A DNA stretch of 64,000 bases from Nelumbo lutea (GCA_022828595.1 JAKGHH010000004.1:58567421-58631420), one strand, 5' to 3'; counted from the first letter of the stretch, positions 21,101-31,859 are shown. A program made the numbers and translations. The notes: generated from the letters alone by a model not told the origin.

Positions 21101-22031
21101 GTGTGACTTCTCCTTCACTCAGCCTTCTGCTTACCTTGAACCCCTGCAGTGAGCTACAAGCATGAGTCGAAGCCCTGGAGTCAATACACCAGGAAGCAGA
21201 AGCTACCAACAAATTGGTTTCTATAACACAAGTTTCGAAGTTACCTTTCTTGGATTCCAGGTAGGCAGGACAATTCCTTTTCCAGTGGCCGGTCTTCTTG
21301 CAGAAGTGACAGGCATCCAATGCTTTGTCTTTCTTCTGCTTCTTGCTCTTAGTGGCTTTCTTCTGAGGCTTCTTTGCCTTCCTCTTTCTCTTGTCTTTCT
21401 TGCCAGCTTCAACAAGCATGGCTACAGGCTCATCCTTTCTAATCAGTTCCTCAGCTCTTTGCAACATATTGCTGAGCTCTTGTAAGCTGACATTCAGCTT
21501 GTTCATGTTATAGTTCATGATGAACGGATTAAAGGAAGGAGGCAAAGAGTTAAGGATAACATCTATCTGGGTAGCAAGGTCCAGACTGGATCCAAGAGCC
21601 TCCAATTCGTTGATGTAACCCATCATCCGAAGACAATGGTCGTGAACTTGTTGACCCTTGGACATTTGTGCGGTCATGAACTGTTTCAAGACCTTTTGTC
21701 GAGTAGAACAATTCTGCTCTTCATACATTGTCCTGAGACTATCCAATATGTCTTTAGCAAGTTCGATCTGATCGAACTGCCTCTGTATCGGGTTGTCTAA
21801 GGAGGCAATGATGTAACACCGGGCAAGGGAGTTTTTCTCCTCCCATTCTTGATAGTCTCTCCTTCGGGCCTCAGAAGCCCTATCACCCAGACGCTCCGGG
21901 GCAGGATTCTTTGCCACTTTGTCCAGCTTTTCAGAAGCTAGGACCAGCATAAGGTTCCTATACCAGTCAGCATAGTTTGGGCCCTTCAACTTGTTGTCAT
22001 CAAGCAGTTTTGCAAAAGATCCGTTTGCCAT
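18165..22031 (-). CDS. gag-pol: Cop-2 Gag-Pol polyprotein (Ty1/Copia)
   Basis: The first ATG is at 22031 ([20 protein letters not shown]), giving 1288 residues; an upstream in-frame TTG at 22049 is not needed, and Cop-4 also starts at this ATG. Order is Copia type. Gag occupies about 1-230 with a Lys/Arg-rich tail; a CCHC zinc knuckle is at C241, C244, H249, C254. The protease motif at 284-288 reads DSRAS, where DSGAS is expected. Integrase has H423/H428/C454/C457 and the D484, D547, E583 triad with 35 residues between the last two. RT has DVKTAFLNG at about 876 and YVDD at 961-964. RNase H has YTDADF (D1133), TTEAEY (E1174), CDNN (D1212) and ADPLTK. The polyprotein encodes particle protein and all enzymes for cDNA synthesis and insertion. 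The full frame suggests recent activity; the protease Gly-to-Arg change probably prevents self-maturation. Confidence 0.95.
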   Translation of the reverse strand: MANGSFAKLLDDNKLKGPNYADWYRNLMLVLASEKLDKVAKNPAPERLGDRASEARRRDYQEWEEKNSLARCYIIASLDNPIQRQFDQIELAKDILDSLRTMYEEQNCSTRQKVLKQFMTAQMSKGQQVHDHCLRMMGYINELEALGSSLDLATQIDVILNSLPPSFNPFIMNYNMNKLNVSLQELSNMLQRAEELIRKDEPVAMLVEAGKKDKRKRKAKKPQKKATKSKKQKKDKALDACHFCKKTGHWKRNCPAYLESKKGNFETCVIETNLLVASASWCIDSRASTHACSSLQGFKVSRRLSEGEVTLFLGTTATVVAAAIGTVELIFREGIIVLKDCLYVQNLRRNLISVSKLCANGYSVFFSNTITVKRNNRFITYGELENGLYVLHPSLETNITETTSAEISKKRAHDTVDPTCLWHYRLGHIGVDRITRLEKDGPLDFLTVEDLPTCEPCLQGKMTKRPFNGKHERCTGTLDLIHIDVCGPLSVRTRNQHVYFITFTDDFSRYGYVYLMRHKSESFEKFKEFRQEAEKQLGREIKALRSDRGGEYLSDEFRDYLKDNGIVSQLAPPATPQLNGVSERRNRTFLDMVRSLLIHSESPTSFWGYALETAIYVLNRVPTKSVPNTPYELWTGKKPSVRHLKIWGCPAHIKRTSADKLESKTSRCLFVGYPKGSVGYLFYDPSDQKVFCSRNAQFLETNYILDTHRQEVVLDEESSGAVGDVPQVPGSDQPRRSTRVSRPPVRYGYDQDSYLVETLTSEEDPVTYTEAMLDIDSQKWVKAMRAEMDSMETNGVWTLVDQPSGVKAIGCKWIYKRKKGPNGKVETFKAHLVAKGYTQKKGIDYEETFSPVAMLKSIRILLVVAAYHDYEIWQMDVKTAFLNGHLTEDIYMQQSQGFIAAGQENMVCKLNRSIYGLKQASRSWNIRFDSAVKSFDFEQNPDEPCVYRKYSGDKVTFLILYVDDILLIGNDVGMLTTVKVWLSQQFSMKDLGEASYILGLRLYRDRSKRIIGLSQSAYIDKIVKRYSMENSKKGNVPFRYGVTLSKKMSPKTSKEIDGMKDVPYASAVGSIMYAMLCTRPDIAQAVSVVSRFQANPGQEHWTAVKNILEYLRRTKEFCLVFDGSSLQIQGYTDADFQSNPDDRKSTSGYVFTIGSCAVCWKSSKQGSTADSTTEAEYIAASEAAKEAVWMKNFIHELGVVPSDTSPIPLLCDNNGAIAQAKEPRAHSKSKHIERKYHVLWEIVGRGDVLIQKVASADNVADPLTKPLSQKVFEKHVESMGLRLVPDWT

Positions 22032-23799
22032 TTTCTGATAAAAGAGCAAACATCAGTCCACAACCTAATTTGATTCATGTTCATTTTGTAGATATGGATT
22101 TTAATCTACGATCCATTTCCATTTATTCATCTATGAGATTTCCCTCTTTTCTCAGTGACGGAGACTACGGGTTGTCTCTGAAAATGTGGGAAATCACATA
22201 GGGTGCATGGAGCCAACTGTTTCAGCTGCATAACCCCACCACCTTTTTGTGAAGGATCACATCCACTCATCATATGAGTTTTCCCTTTGGCCTCTGTCAG
22301 ACAAGGTTCAGAGCTGTTTTCAGGTAAACCTTTCTATCTAGTGAGTGCTTACCCATCATATTTGTGAACGCCAAGGTACCGTGAGAGAGTTCCCATTTTC
22401 TGGTGAAGCCCCTCCCACATCGGTCTATGACGCCCCTATCATCTTATGAAACACTCAGACAAGCCCAACAGCAAATGGATAGCCCATTTTCTGGTGCATT
22501 TCCTCATTACTGAAGGACCCATTCTCATGCTAATGATGGAAGGCCTTTAGTGAGTTCATCATATGAATCTCCCTATCACATGCACTCATATTAGCTGGAG
22601 GGAACAAAATTACGCCCTAGTTTGATTTAGGTCAAACCAAAGTGGCTCCCATTGACTTTCATAAAGCCAGATTTCGGTGGGCCTTAAATCGGCTAGGGTT
22701 CCGCACGCAACCTCTTGATGAGGTGTGGGGCCCACCACTGAGGGAAGTCATCCAATGACCAAAAGGGACACCATGGCAATGATGTGCATTCAGCCATGGT
22801 GTGCGCAAGAGCCACTATCGAATGAGCATGGGCCAAGTACTTATGGCCCATGTACGCAGCACATCACACATCCATACATCACATGCAGGGATAAATTGAT
22901 CCAATCAATTAATTATCTGTAAGGCCCGTTGGAAGCCCGTTAAAATTCCATAATATTAACCATTAATATTATCTAGGTATATGGGCTGAATTAGGGTTAC
23001 CCAGTTCGGCCCATATAGCTTTATCCTTTAAAAAGGGCTTTTGTAGTTTTAACTATTTAAAACTGGGCCTTTACAGGCTGGGCCGAATTAACCATTTAAT
23101 TAAATATCAATCCTTAGGCCCATTAGTGGGAAATTAGGGCTGACTTTCAGCCTTGATTAAACCCTAGAATTGGTTCAAACTGTTTTGAACCAATCTTGGT
23201 TCAAATGGGTCTAGTGTTTGATTTTTAATTAAATCCTTAATTCAAGAAAATAATTTGAAATTAAATACTGATAAAAAGAAAAACAAGAACCAGTCAAACA
23301 GGGCTGTTCGCACAATCGTTCCTGCAAAACAGAGGTTAGATCACAGAAATGCAGTTTCACAAACTGCAAATCGCAGATAGCATTTCCCTTATCTGCGAAA
23401 TCTCCTTCTCTGCGCCGCCATCTTCGATCCAAAATAAAAAATAAATAGAAATCCTATTTCTATTAATAATTACATCAGATCGAATACCTATACATTGAGT
23501 CTAGGAAATAAAAAAAAATATTTACAAACCCAAAATAAATCAAGAACTGCTAAAACGCAGATTCCCTGCGCAAACCAAGAATTCGATCTCCTCTTGCACG
23601 AACAACCCATAAATCAAGAAAATTATAAAGAACAATTCTAAATAATAATCAGATTCATTTAAAATTAATTTCAGATTATTTGCCCATCTGATTTGGGAAC
23701 AAATTTCCCAAAAACCAAATCTGCGCAAATTTGGTAGAACGCCTTCTCCCTAATTGCGCTGGTTCAGATCTGAAACAGAATGGTTCAAGATTTGAACCT
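22032..23799 (-). other. Cop-2 leader
   Basis: Untranslated region between primer site and gag, homologous to the Cop-1 and Cop-4 leaders. It includes the conserved inverted repeat at 22768-22802. No credible ORF was seen on either strand. Confidence 0.75.
22768..22802 (-). other. Conserved leader inverted repeat
   Basis: Arms ACACCATGGC and GCCATGGTGT form ten perfect pairs around the same 15-base spacer found at 7426-7440 and 53177-53191. Confidence 0.65.
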
Positions 23800-23812
23800 G
23801 GCTCTGATACCA
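23800..23812 (-). other. Cop-2 primer-binding site (initiator tRNA-Met type)
   Basis: On the minus strand TGGTATCAGAGCC follows the LTR end by one base, the standard plant Copia primer site complementary to initiator tRNA-Met. Confidence 0.9.
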
Positions 23813-23813
23813 T

Positions 23814-25762
23814 TGAAGGGTTGAGAAATCCATCACATGGACGCCCAAAGATTGCGGAATAAGGGGCGAATTTCAAAAATTTTTCTCTCCCTTCAACTGG
23901 GAATCACATTTCCTATTTAGAAAATCACATTTTCAAGGATAAATCTTGAACCTTAAACTGAACCAGATTTGAACCAAATGGAATGGGAGAGAATGATACC
24001 TGATACGGAGAAGCAATATCTCCCAACGAAGGTGTTCACGCCCAAGGAAGGATCCAAAGACTGCTCCCACTGAAGATGGCGCAGTGCAGGATGGAGCAGA
24101 ATCAGCAGTGTTCTTCCCCAAGAACTCTGTCCTTCGCAAGAAATAGCAGGATGGAACGTGAGCACAACTTCCTTTTCAATCCTTTCTCAAATAATTGATG
24201 TCAAGATCCAATCTTGACTTCTCCCATAGTTGGAGATCGAACTGGCAAACCGGGCGGCAAGAGCTGGGAGGCGGCAAGAGAGTATTCGCAGGGTGCATAA
24301 TTCTCTCTTCTCGATTTCAGCACTAAAGAGGATCTGATGTGTTTCTTGGTCTCTCTCAAGGCTGCTGCCCCCTCCTTCCTTTTGTTAACTTGAAAAGATC
24401 AGCTCCTAATCCCATTAGGAGGTGCTTATCCAAATCATATTTGGATCAGCCTTCTCTTCTAGTGATAAGGATAAACCCTTATCTTATCTGCAGATTAGAT
24501 TAGCTTTATCCTAATCTTATTAGGAGGTTTCTAGATCTGAATCACATTCAGATCTGGACTCTCTGAGTGGATAGGATCAAGACCCTATCCTAACTGCTAA
24601 TCCATCTCAGAATTTGCCCCTTTAATTAACTAAATTAATAGCCCAGTTCGAAATGGGCTTTAGGCCCATTAAGCTTATGTGCTCACTTAACCTTCCTAAC
24701 TGCTGCCCAGTTGGGCTTCCTTGTATGGCGTGGGACCCAAGCATTGATCTACACATCAGCCACATGGGTTCGGCCCAGCCTTTGTTACAAGGCCTGGTCG
24801 AATACACTGTTAAGACAGTGCACCCCCTGAAACCCATCGAATGGGCTCTATGGGCCCAACACTTACCCTAAGTGGTCCATGGGCCAAGTCACCTTGTAAC
24901 ACCCAGGGACTGTGGGCAGATGCAAGATTAGCCCATCAGGTATTATCCTCAATGGTCTTACACTTAACCTCTCAGCCCATAATGATCATACACTGCCCGA
25001 CAAGAGAGGACCTCTCCCTCGGCTGCAAGGAACAGTGTTGCACTCTCCACTAATATGGATCCCGGGAATTAAAACCCTTTTGCAAACATTTTAGAAACCA
25101 TAATATATATACTTTTATATCTCATATAAAATATATTTTGCATAACAAATTTCAACGGTTAAAATCGGCTGCCGGCAGTCTTGGTTTCCAACAGTGAGAG
25201 TGCATCCCCGATCATTACCTTTGTCCGACAAAGGGGCTGATCCTGTCACTATGATCACCCACTCAGATGAATTCTCGGATTGTCCCAACATACCCAGGTT
25301 TTGACCCCCGCTAAGGATCTCACTGATTGGTACATCAAAGACAGCTTGATCTGACACCTAGTGCAGTATCATAATCGAGTCTAGGGGTCGGGTGTAACTT
25401 TCCAGTTTTGCCCATCAATCTCCAAGGTCCAGGGCAATACTGGAAATCTGGTCAAGTTCAAAGATTCAATTAATCCCACACTGTATGTGCCTAGGGTCTC
25501 ACCCCGGTAGCTAAGACAAGCCACCCCAACCGACTTGGTGGCACCATAGTGTCAGCCTTGGTAGGATAGGTCTCCCCAGACCGACCCACTAGCTGTGAAC
25601 GTTCTAAACTAACACGAGTCTCAATAAGTGTCCAATTTAAGGGTATTACACAGAAACATACCAAGGGAACATGAATGAAATATGTACTTTTTTTCATTTA
25701 CAATAAACTCATAAAGTACATCAATTTTGATTGAAGCTAAGGGCATACAAAACTGTCTAACA
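23814..25762 (-). repeat. Cop-2 5' LTR
   Basis: 1949 bases, TGTTAGACAG to CCCTTCA on the minus strand. Nearly the same length and sequence as the solo LTR at 25895-27844, which lies head to head with it 132 bases away. Confidence 0.9.
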
Positions 25763-25889
25763 ATTTATTAGGCTCTGGGAGCTACCTATAAGTGGCAAGC
25801 TGCCTGTAAGTGGCGAGCTGCCTGTAAGGTGAGGAGGTCTCCGCCAGTTCAATACTGTAGCCCTTAGGCTATGGGGGGCAACTTATAGT
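25763..25889 (-). other. Lard-1 internal fragment
   Basis: Short non-coding piece between Cop-2 and the solo LTR. It contains GGCAAGCTGCCTGTAAGTGG repeats and one copy of the GTAGCCC..AGGCT..ATAGTCCACT unit that continues after the solo LTR at 27845. Confidence 0.65.
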
Positions 25890-25894
25890 CCACT

Positions 25895-27844
25895 TGTTAG
25901 ACAGTTTTGTATGCCCTTAGCTTCAATCAAAATTGATGTACTTTATGAGTTTATTGTAAATGAATAAAAGTGCATATTTGATTCATGTTCCCTTGGTATG
26001 TTTATGTGTAATATCCTTAAACTGGACACTTATTGAGACTCGTGTTAGTTTAGAATGTTCACAGCCAGTGGGTCGGTCAGGGGAGACCTATCCTGACAAG
26101 GCTGACACTGTGGTGCCATCAAGTCGGTTGAGGTGGCTTGTCTCAGCTACCGGGGTGAGACCCCAGGCACATACAGTGTGGGATTAATTGAATCTTTGAA
26201 CTGGACCAGATTTCCAGTATTGCCCTGGACCTTGGAGATTGATGGGCAAAACTGGAAAGTTACACCCGACCCCTAGACTCGATTATGATACTGCACTAGG
26301 TGTCGGATCGGGGTGTCTTTGATGTACCAGTCAGTGAGATCCTTAGCGGGGGTCAAAACCTGGGTATGTTGGGACAATCCGAGAATTCATCTGAGTGGGT
26401 GATCATAGTGACAGGATCAGCCCCTTTGTCGGACAAAGGTAATGATCGGGGATGCACTCTCGCTGTTGGAAACCAAGACTGCCGGCAACCGATTTCAACC
26501 GTTGAGATTTGTTTTGCAAAGTGTATTTTATATGAGATATAAAAGTATATATATTATGGTTTCTAAAATGTTTGCAAAAGGTTTTAATTCCCGGGATCCA
26601 TATAAGTGGAGAGTGCAACACCGTTCCTTGCAGCCGAGGGAGAGGTCCCCTCTTGTCGGGCAGTGTATGATCATTAAGGGCTGAGAGGTTAAGTGCAAGA
26701 TCATTGAGGATAATGCCTGATGGGCTAATCTTGCATCTGCCCACAGTCCTTGGGTGTTACAAGGTGGCTTGGCCTAGGGACCACTTAGGGTAAGTGTTGG
26801 GCCCATAGAGTCCATTTGATGTGTTTCAGGGGGTGCACTGTCTTTAACAGTGTATTCGACCAGGCCTTTTAACAAAGGCTGCACCGAACCCATGTGGCTG
26901 ATGTGTAGATCAATGCTTGGGTCCCACGCCATACAAGGAAGCCCAACTGGGCAGCAGTTAGGAAGGTTAAGTGAGCACATAAGCTTGATGGGCTTGAAGC
27001 CCATTTCGAACTGGGCTATTAATTTAGTTAATTAAAGGGGCGAATTCTGAGATGGATTAGCAGATAGGGTAGGGTCTTAATCCTATCCACTCAGAGAGTC
27101 CAGATTTGAACATTCAGATCTAGAAACCTCATAATGGGATTAGGATAAAGCTAATCTAATTTGCATATAAGATAAGGGTTTAACCTTATCACTAGAAGAG
27201 AAGGCTGATTCAAATATGATTTGGATAAGCACCTCCTAATGGGATTAGGAGCTGATCTTTTCAAGTTAACAAAAGGAATGAGGGGGCGGCAGCCTTGAGA
27301 GAGACCAACAAGAAACACATCAGATCCTCTTTAGTGCTGAAATCAAGAAGAGAGAATTCTGCAGCCTGCGAATACTCTCTTGCCGCCTCCTTGCTCTTGT
27401 CGCCCTGTTTTGCCAGTTCGATCTCCAGCTGTGGGAGAAGTCAAGATTGGATCTTGACATTAGTTTTTTGAGAAAAGATTGAAAAGGAAGCTGTGCTCAC
27501 GTTCCATTCTACTATTTCTTGCGAAGGACAAAGTTCTTGGGGAAGAACACTGTTGATTCTGCTCCATTCTGCACTGCGCCATCTTCAGTGGGAGCAGTTT
27601 TTGGATCCTTCCTTGGGCGTGAACACCTTCATTGGGAGATATTACTTCTCCGTATCAGGTATTAATCTCTCCCATTCCTTTTGGTTCAGATCTGGTTCAG
27701 TTTAAGGTTCAAGATTGATCCTTGAAAACATGATTTTCTAAATAGGGAATGTGATTCCCAGTTGAAGGGAGAGAAAAATTTTTGAAATTCGCCCCTTATT
27801 CCGCAATCTTTGGGCGTCCATGGGATGGATCTCTCATCCTTTCA
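25895..27844 (+). mobile_element. Cop-3: solo Copia LTR with 5-bp TSD
   Basis: 1950 bases from TGTTAGACAG to CATCCTTTCA, flanked by CCACT at 25890-25894 and 27845-27849. No internal sequence is present. A solo LTR with intact TSD is the product of recombination between the two LTRs of one element. Confidence 0.95.
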
Positions 27845-28743
27845 CCACTTTTGCTAATTTTTCCCATGCTGAAGAAGTGACTAGGTCTTAAGCAATAATG
27901 TGGCCCGTAGGCTTTGGGAGCGACTCATAGTCCACTCTTCTTGACTTTGTCGATGCCGGAGAGGCAATTGGGTCTTAAGCGGTTATGTTGCCCAGGCTGT
28001 AGAGGTTATTGGGTTTTTTAGCAATAACGTGGCCCTTAGGCTTTTGGAGAGACTCGTAGTCCACTCTTTTTTTACTTTACCCATGCCGAAGAGGCGATTG
28101 GGTCTTTAAGTAGTAATGTGGCCCGTAGGCTTTTCCTGTGAGGTGTCGAGCTGACCAAGTGTCGAGCTACCTATGAGGTGCCGAACTGACCAGGTGCTGA
28201 CCTGCCTGCGAGGTACCGAGCGGAGTAAGTGCCAAGCTACCAGTGAGGTATCGGGCTGGCCGGGTGCCGAGCTACCTGTGAGGTGCCGAGATGACCCAGT
28301 GGGTGCCTTAGAGCTATGATTGCATTGCATCAGCTTCGTAATGCCGATCACCCACTTCTACAAGAAGCTACTAGGAGCTCGACCTTCGGGGGCAGCACTA
28401 GTAACTTTAGGTCGCCAGCTCAGACGGGAGCCTTGGAAGGCTCGACCAGTAAGGGCGTCTATGTAGTCTGTTGGCCGCCAACTCCCGCGGAAGCCACGAA
28501 GAACTCATCTTTGTAGGGTGGACTTTGCAAAGAGGACTAATGAGGCTTTATCCAAATTGAAAGTAAAGTTACTTAGTCTGTTAGCTCCCTGCATAGTCTT
28601 GAGTTCGTAAAAAATGTAAACTATAAAGCGAGAGCTTCAATTTCTAAAAAGTGAGGACATAGCTTTCTGGGAGAAAAGGACTTATCTTTTGTAAGATGAG
28701 AACTTAGCTTTTGTAGGATGAGAACTTAGCCTTTTGTAGCATG
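27845..28743 (-). other. Lard-1 internal region with tandem repeats
   Basis: Non-coding. From 27845 to 28130 there are about three degenerate units of about 85-125 bases, each with ATAGTCCACTCTT, ATGCCGGAGAGGC and GTAATGTGGCCCGTAGGC. From 28135 to 28300 there are about four units near 40 bases with GAGGTGCCGAGCTGACC. From 28380 to 28740 I see no coding signal; the element's primer site follows. Confidence 0.65.
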
Positions 28744-28761
28744 TTCCCACAGACAACGCCA
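28744..28761 (-). other. Lard-1 primer-binding site
   Basis: TGGCGTTGTCTGTGGGAA on the minus strand, two bases from the LTR end. This orients the element and supports a Gypsy-type origin. Confidence 0.8.
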
Positions 28762-29139
28762 AATGATGTAATTGTTTTTGGTCACGTACCAATTTTTTAT
28801 TTTTTGGATAAGTATCTCATCATTTGACCTGCTCCCAGGAGAGGATGGTGGAGCTCCCTGGTGGTGAACTTCCTGGGGGAGATCTATGCCGAGCTGCCCA
28901 GCTCGTCGAGCTCCCTGATGGCTAACTTCCTAGGGGAGAGTTATGCTGCGCTACCCGCACTATGCCGAGCTCCCTGATGCTGAACTGCCCGTGGGAGAGC
29001 TATGTTGAGCTCCCTGGTGGTGGGCTACCTTGGTGGACTCATCATTTGACATGCTCCTAGGCGGCCTGTAACTCAGAGGATGGTGGAGCTCCTTGGTGTA
29101 GCACAACCTGACTGCCCTCTGCATGAGGTGATCTCCTCT

Positions 29140-29650
29140 CCTTTGTAGGCGGCAGGAGCTGAGGGACCTGCGAGAACTCCATCTTTCCTCCTCTTTGTAG
29201 GTGGCGGGAGCTGAGGAACCTGTGAGAACTCCATCTTTTCCTCCTCTTTGTAGGCGAAGGGAGTTGAGGAACTTGCGAGAACTCCATATTTCCTCCTCTT
29301 TGTAGGCGACGAGAGCTGAGGAACCTGTAAGAACTCCATCTTTCCTCCTCTTTGTAGGCAGCGGGAGCTTGAGGAACCTGCGAGAACTCCATCTTTCCTC
29401 CTCTTTGTAGGCGGCGAGAGCTGAGAAACCTGCAAGAACTCCATCTTTCCTCCTCTTTATAGGTGGCGGGAGCTGAGGAACCTGCGAGAACTCCATCTTT
29501 CCTCCTCTTTGTAGGCGGTGGGAGCTTGAGGAACCTGCGAGAACTCCATCTTTCCTCCTTTTTGTAGGCGACGAGAGCTGAGGGACCTGTGAGAACTCCA
29601 TCTTTTCCTCCTCTTTGTAGGCGGTGGGAGCTGAGGAACCTACGAGAACT
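29140..29650. repeat. About 52-bp tandem repeat in Lard-1 5' LTR
   Basis: About nine to ten units; GAACTCC recurs at 29174, 29226 and 29279, giving a period near 52-53. The homologous array in the 3' LTR has fewer units. Confidence 0.85.
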
Positions 29651-30159
29651 GAACCAGGGGGCCCGGGGGCATTTACCCAGCGGGGACTCTCCAATGCCTA
29701 AGTTAGCACTGATTGTAGAGGGCTTGAAGATGATATTAGAGGAATGAGAGAGCTAGAGAGCAGGGATTACCTCTATTTTTTCATTCTCTTCCCCTCGGCT
29801 TTGGGGGTCGAAGTCCTTATACAGCGGTGCCTAGTCACATCAGGCGTAACCGCCACTGCCGTAGCCATTATTGCCAGGACTGAGGTGGCAGGTGCAGGCT
29901 GCTACTGCATGGTATGGACTCGTCAAGCGTGCCATGCTTTTCAGAGATGACAGGAATGATGCCTCCTGACAAGAGATGTAGGCGCTGCCACTAGATCTAT
30001 CAGGTACAGCTGTCAGGCAAGAGATCTTCCTACGATATGTCGAACTGCTCTTCTGTACCGAGCTACCCTGCAAGTGGCGAGCTGCCTATGGCGACGAGCT
30101 CCTTGGTGGCTACTTGGTGATGAGCTCCCTAGTAGTGAGCCGCCTTGATGAGCTGCTGA

Positions 30160-30520
30160 GTGTGCTGCCTTGGTGGCGAGCTCCTTGGAGAGCTGCCTAG
30201 CTCCTTGGTGGTGAGCTCCTTGGAGAGTTGCCGAGCTCCTTGGTGAGATCCTTGGAGAGCTGCCTAGCTCCTTGGTTGCGAGCTCCTTGGCGAGCTTCCG
30301 AGCTCCTTGGTGAGCTTCTTGGAGAGCAGCCTAGCTCTTTGGTGGGCTCCTTGGAGAGTTGTTGAGCTCCTTGGTGAGCTGCCGAGCTCCTTGGAGAGCT
30401 GCCTAGCTCCTTGGTGAGCTGCCGTGCTCCTTGGTGAGTTCCTTGGAGAGCTGTCGAGCTCCTTGGTGAGCTCCTTGGAGAGCTGTCGAGCTCCTTGGTG
30501 AGCTCCTTGGACAGTTGCCA
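30160..30520. repeat. AGCTCCTTGG short tandem repeat
   Basis: Same unit family as 10376-10800, with CTCCTTGGTGAGCTGCCGAG and CTCCTTGGAGAGCTGCC variants alternating. Confidence 0.85.
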
Positions 30521-30576
30521 TGAGGTGCTAGGTGTCATAATTCCATTGGAGGGCCAAATCTGCCCTCATCAAGTCC

Positions 30577-30647
30577 AATTAAATACTAATTGAGTATAAA
30601 AGACTGAATATTTAGGGATAAAAATATGATAATTTTTATTCTTATCA
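30577..30647 (-). repeat. Ath-1 3' LTR, remaining part
   Basis: Continues the LTR interrupted at 9113: it matches 35642-35712 of the 5' LTR and ends TTCTTATCA. On the minus strand this is the LTR start TGATAAGAA. Confidence 0.85.
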
Positions 30648-30916
30648 AATCCCCCCATACTTAAACCTTGCCCATCCTCAGGCAAGACAAAATTCAAGCA
30701 AAAATAAAACAAAAACAAACTAACTATCCTACCGATTTTTAAACTCAACTATCCTTCATCTTTCTCCACAAATATTCTAGGTTAACTGTTGCAAACCGTT
30801 AAATCAATACAACCAAGTCATAAACGACTCATTCATCTATCAATCCAATTTTTGCTACTGCAAACCATGTAGTAAATCAGGGAAAACCTCTTTATTTATT
30901 TATTTATTTTTTTCGG

Positions 30917-31128
30917 GAGTAAGTGCATTTAATGCTCCATCTCACTTATGGATCACTCGGCCAGTAGGTGCATTTTATGCTCCATCCTACTATTGAATTT
31001 GTTGGCTAGTAGGTGCATTTTATTCTCCATCCTACTATTGAATTTGCTGGCATGTAGGTGCATTTTATGCTCCATCCTACTATTGAATTACTTGGTTGGT
31101 AGGTGCATTTTATGCTCCATCCTACCAA
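30917..31128 (-). repeat. Array of five short hairpins, period about 45
   Basis: Units at 30917-30947, 30963-30991, 31007-31037, 31054-31080 and 31096-31128. On the minus strand each has an outer stem (GTAGG with CCTAC in four units), then ATGGA and an inner GCAT/ATGC stem; unit 31007-31037 has lost the inner stem (ATTC for ATGC). Stem lengths are six, seven, five and eight perfect pairs in units two to five; the first has a GTGAG-type stem with one G-U pair. Confidence 0.75.
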
Positions 31129-31336
31129 TTGTAGTAATGGTGAAACAACTACCTCATTTACTTAAACCTAAATTTAGGACTAGCTTAACTGGAAATGGCT
31201 TTAGATAAGTCATGTATTCCTTGATCGTACCTCATTACTAGGTTCACAAGAATTTTCCTAGAACATTGTTTCAATTGATTTCAAAAGAGTTGAGGTTTTG
31301 ATTTTTTTTTGAACTGAAACAAAATTCTATACTCTC

Positions 31337-31374
31337 CCCCCCCTCCACACACTTAGTCTATGTATTGTCTTCAA
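31337..31374 (-). other. Upstream polypurine-like module of Ath-1
   Basis: Minus strand: TTGAAGACAA, eight bases, then CTAAGTGTGTGGAGGGGGGG. The block order and eight-base spacing match the two modules in Ath-2. It lies about 0.7 kb upstream of the 3' LTR. Confidence 0.6.
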
Positions 31375-31554
31375 TGTAAGTTAAAAAGAAAAGGTGGAAA
31401 TAACTTAACTATAAAAACAAGAAGAGAAAAAAAAAAAGAAAAACAAACTTCCCTGTTTTTAATCTTAAACTGGATCCTCCAGGTCTTGTAGTTGCAACTT
31501 CCGATGTTTTCCCCTCTCATCCATCATGGGTGAGTTTAAATCCGGAAGAGGGGC

Positions 31555-31854
31555 CTACATAATAGATGGGAGGAGTTTTGTGTGAGTTGGAGGTGTTTCA
31601 ATGGAAGGTCGCAATTGCTTGGTAGAGGTCGGTCCATCCAATGGTAAAAAATTTCCTTGTCTTGGCTTGAACTCTTCCTGACCGGCCTCCAAATAGTTCA
31701 AAACCTCCTTAACTTCTTCATCCAAGACCTGCACATTTTTACAAGAATTAAGACTGCAACATTCTAAAGGATCATCTGTATCGACTTCAGCTGCCCAAAC
31801 ATCTATGCAATCAATTGCATATATTTCATGTTCAATTGTGTTGGGATACTTCAT
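31555..31854 (-). pseudogene. Athila post-protease linker remnant
   Basis: The minus-strand ORF reads MKYPNTIEHEIYAIDCID and DPLECCSLN. It resembles the acidic segment between protease and RT in Athila polyproteins (AMKYP..EE..IDVID). It ends without entering an RT domain. It is probably the last coding part kept before the internal deletion that removed RT and integrase. Confidence 0.55.
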
Positions 31855-31859
31855 GGTTT

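Larger units (their letters stand above)
17836..25762 (-). mobile_element. Cop-2: nearly intact Ty1/Copia element
   Basis: Complete 5' LTR (23814-25762), initiator-Met primer site, leader, one uninterrupted gag-pol ORF (18165-22031), polypurine tract and the first about 315 bases of the 3' LTR. The 3' LTR is cut at the Ath-2 junction, so no TSD is visible. By hand count the two LTRs differ at about nine of about 300 aligned positions, which indicates a fairly recent insertion. Confidence 0.9.
9114..30571 (-). mobile_element. Lard-1: large LTR element with no recognisable coding region
   Basis: Termini are TGATGTAACC at 9114 and CCCTCATCA at 30571, flanked by AGTCC at 9109-9113 and 30572-30576. 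LTRs are 9114-10851 and 28764-30571. On the minus strand the 5' LTR is followed by the primer site TGGCGTTGTCTGTGGGAA (28744-28761), a type seen in plant Gypsy elements, and the 3' LTR is preceded by a G-rich polypurine tract (10852-10866). The element's own internal sequence is only 10852-10899, 25763-25894 and 27845-28763, and none of it encodes a recognisable Gag or Pol. LARD-like non-autonomous status is inferred; coding parts could have been lost when Ath-2 and Cop-2 rearranged. Confidence 0.8.
28764..30571 (-). repeat. Lard-1 5' LTR
   Basis: 1808 bases, about 70 longer than its partner, mainly from extra tandem units. It contains the about 52-bp repeat array (29140-29650) and the AGCTCCTTGG array (30160-30520). 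Long minus-strand ORFs within it (up to 244 residues) translate the 52-bp array. Confidence 0.85.
30648..31554 (-). other. Ath-1 non-coding 3' region with hairpin array
   Basis: On the minus strand the order is: upstream polypurine-like module (31374-31337), hairpin array (31128-30917), then the true polypurine tract (about 30690-30648) next to the LTR. No credible ORF. This is the same layout as in Ath-2. Confidence 0.7.

Noticed and set aside
24622..27035. Repeated short ORFs in Copia LTRs (for example those containing CPVGLPCMAWDP)
   Set aside because: They recur only because the LTRs recur (40504, 58173, 59220, 60591), on both strands; no domain and no start context.
28960..29694. Minus-strand ORF of 244 residues, with overlapping ORFs in other frames
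   Set aside because: It translates the about 52-bp tandem array in an LTR. A period of 52 shifts the frame each unit, so all frames stay open together; no domain is visible.
30917..31128. CRISPR-like array (regular short repeats)
   Set aside because: Spacing is regular, but the spacers are themselves similar, the context is a plant retrotransposon, and no cas gene exists. The units are better explained as structured subrepeats.
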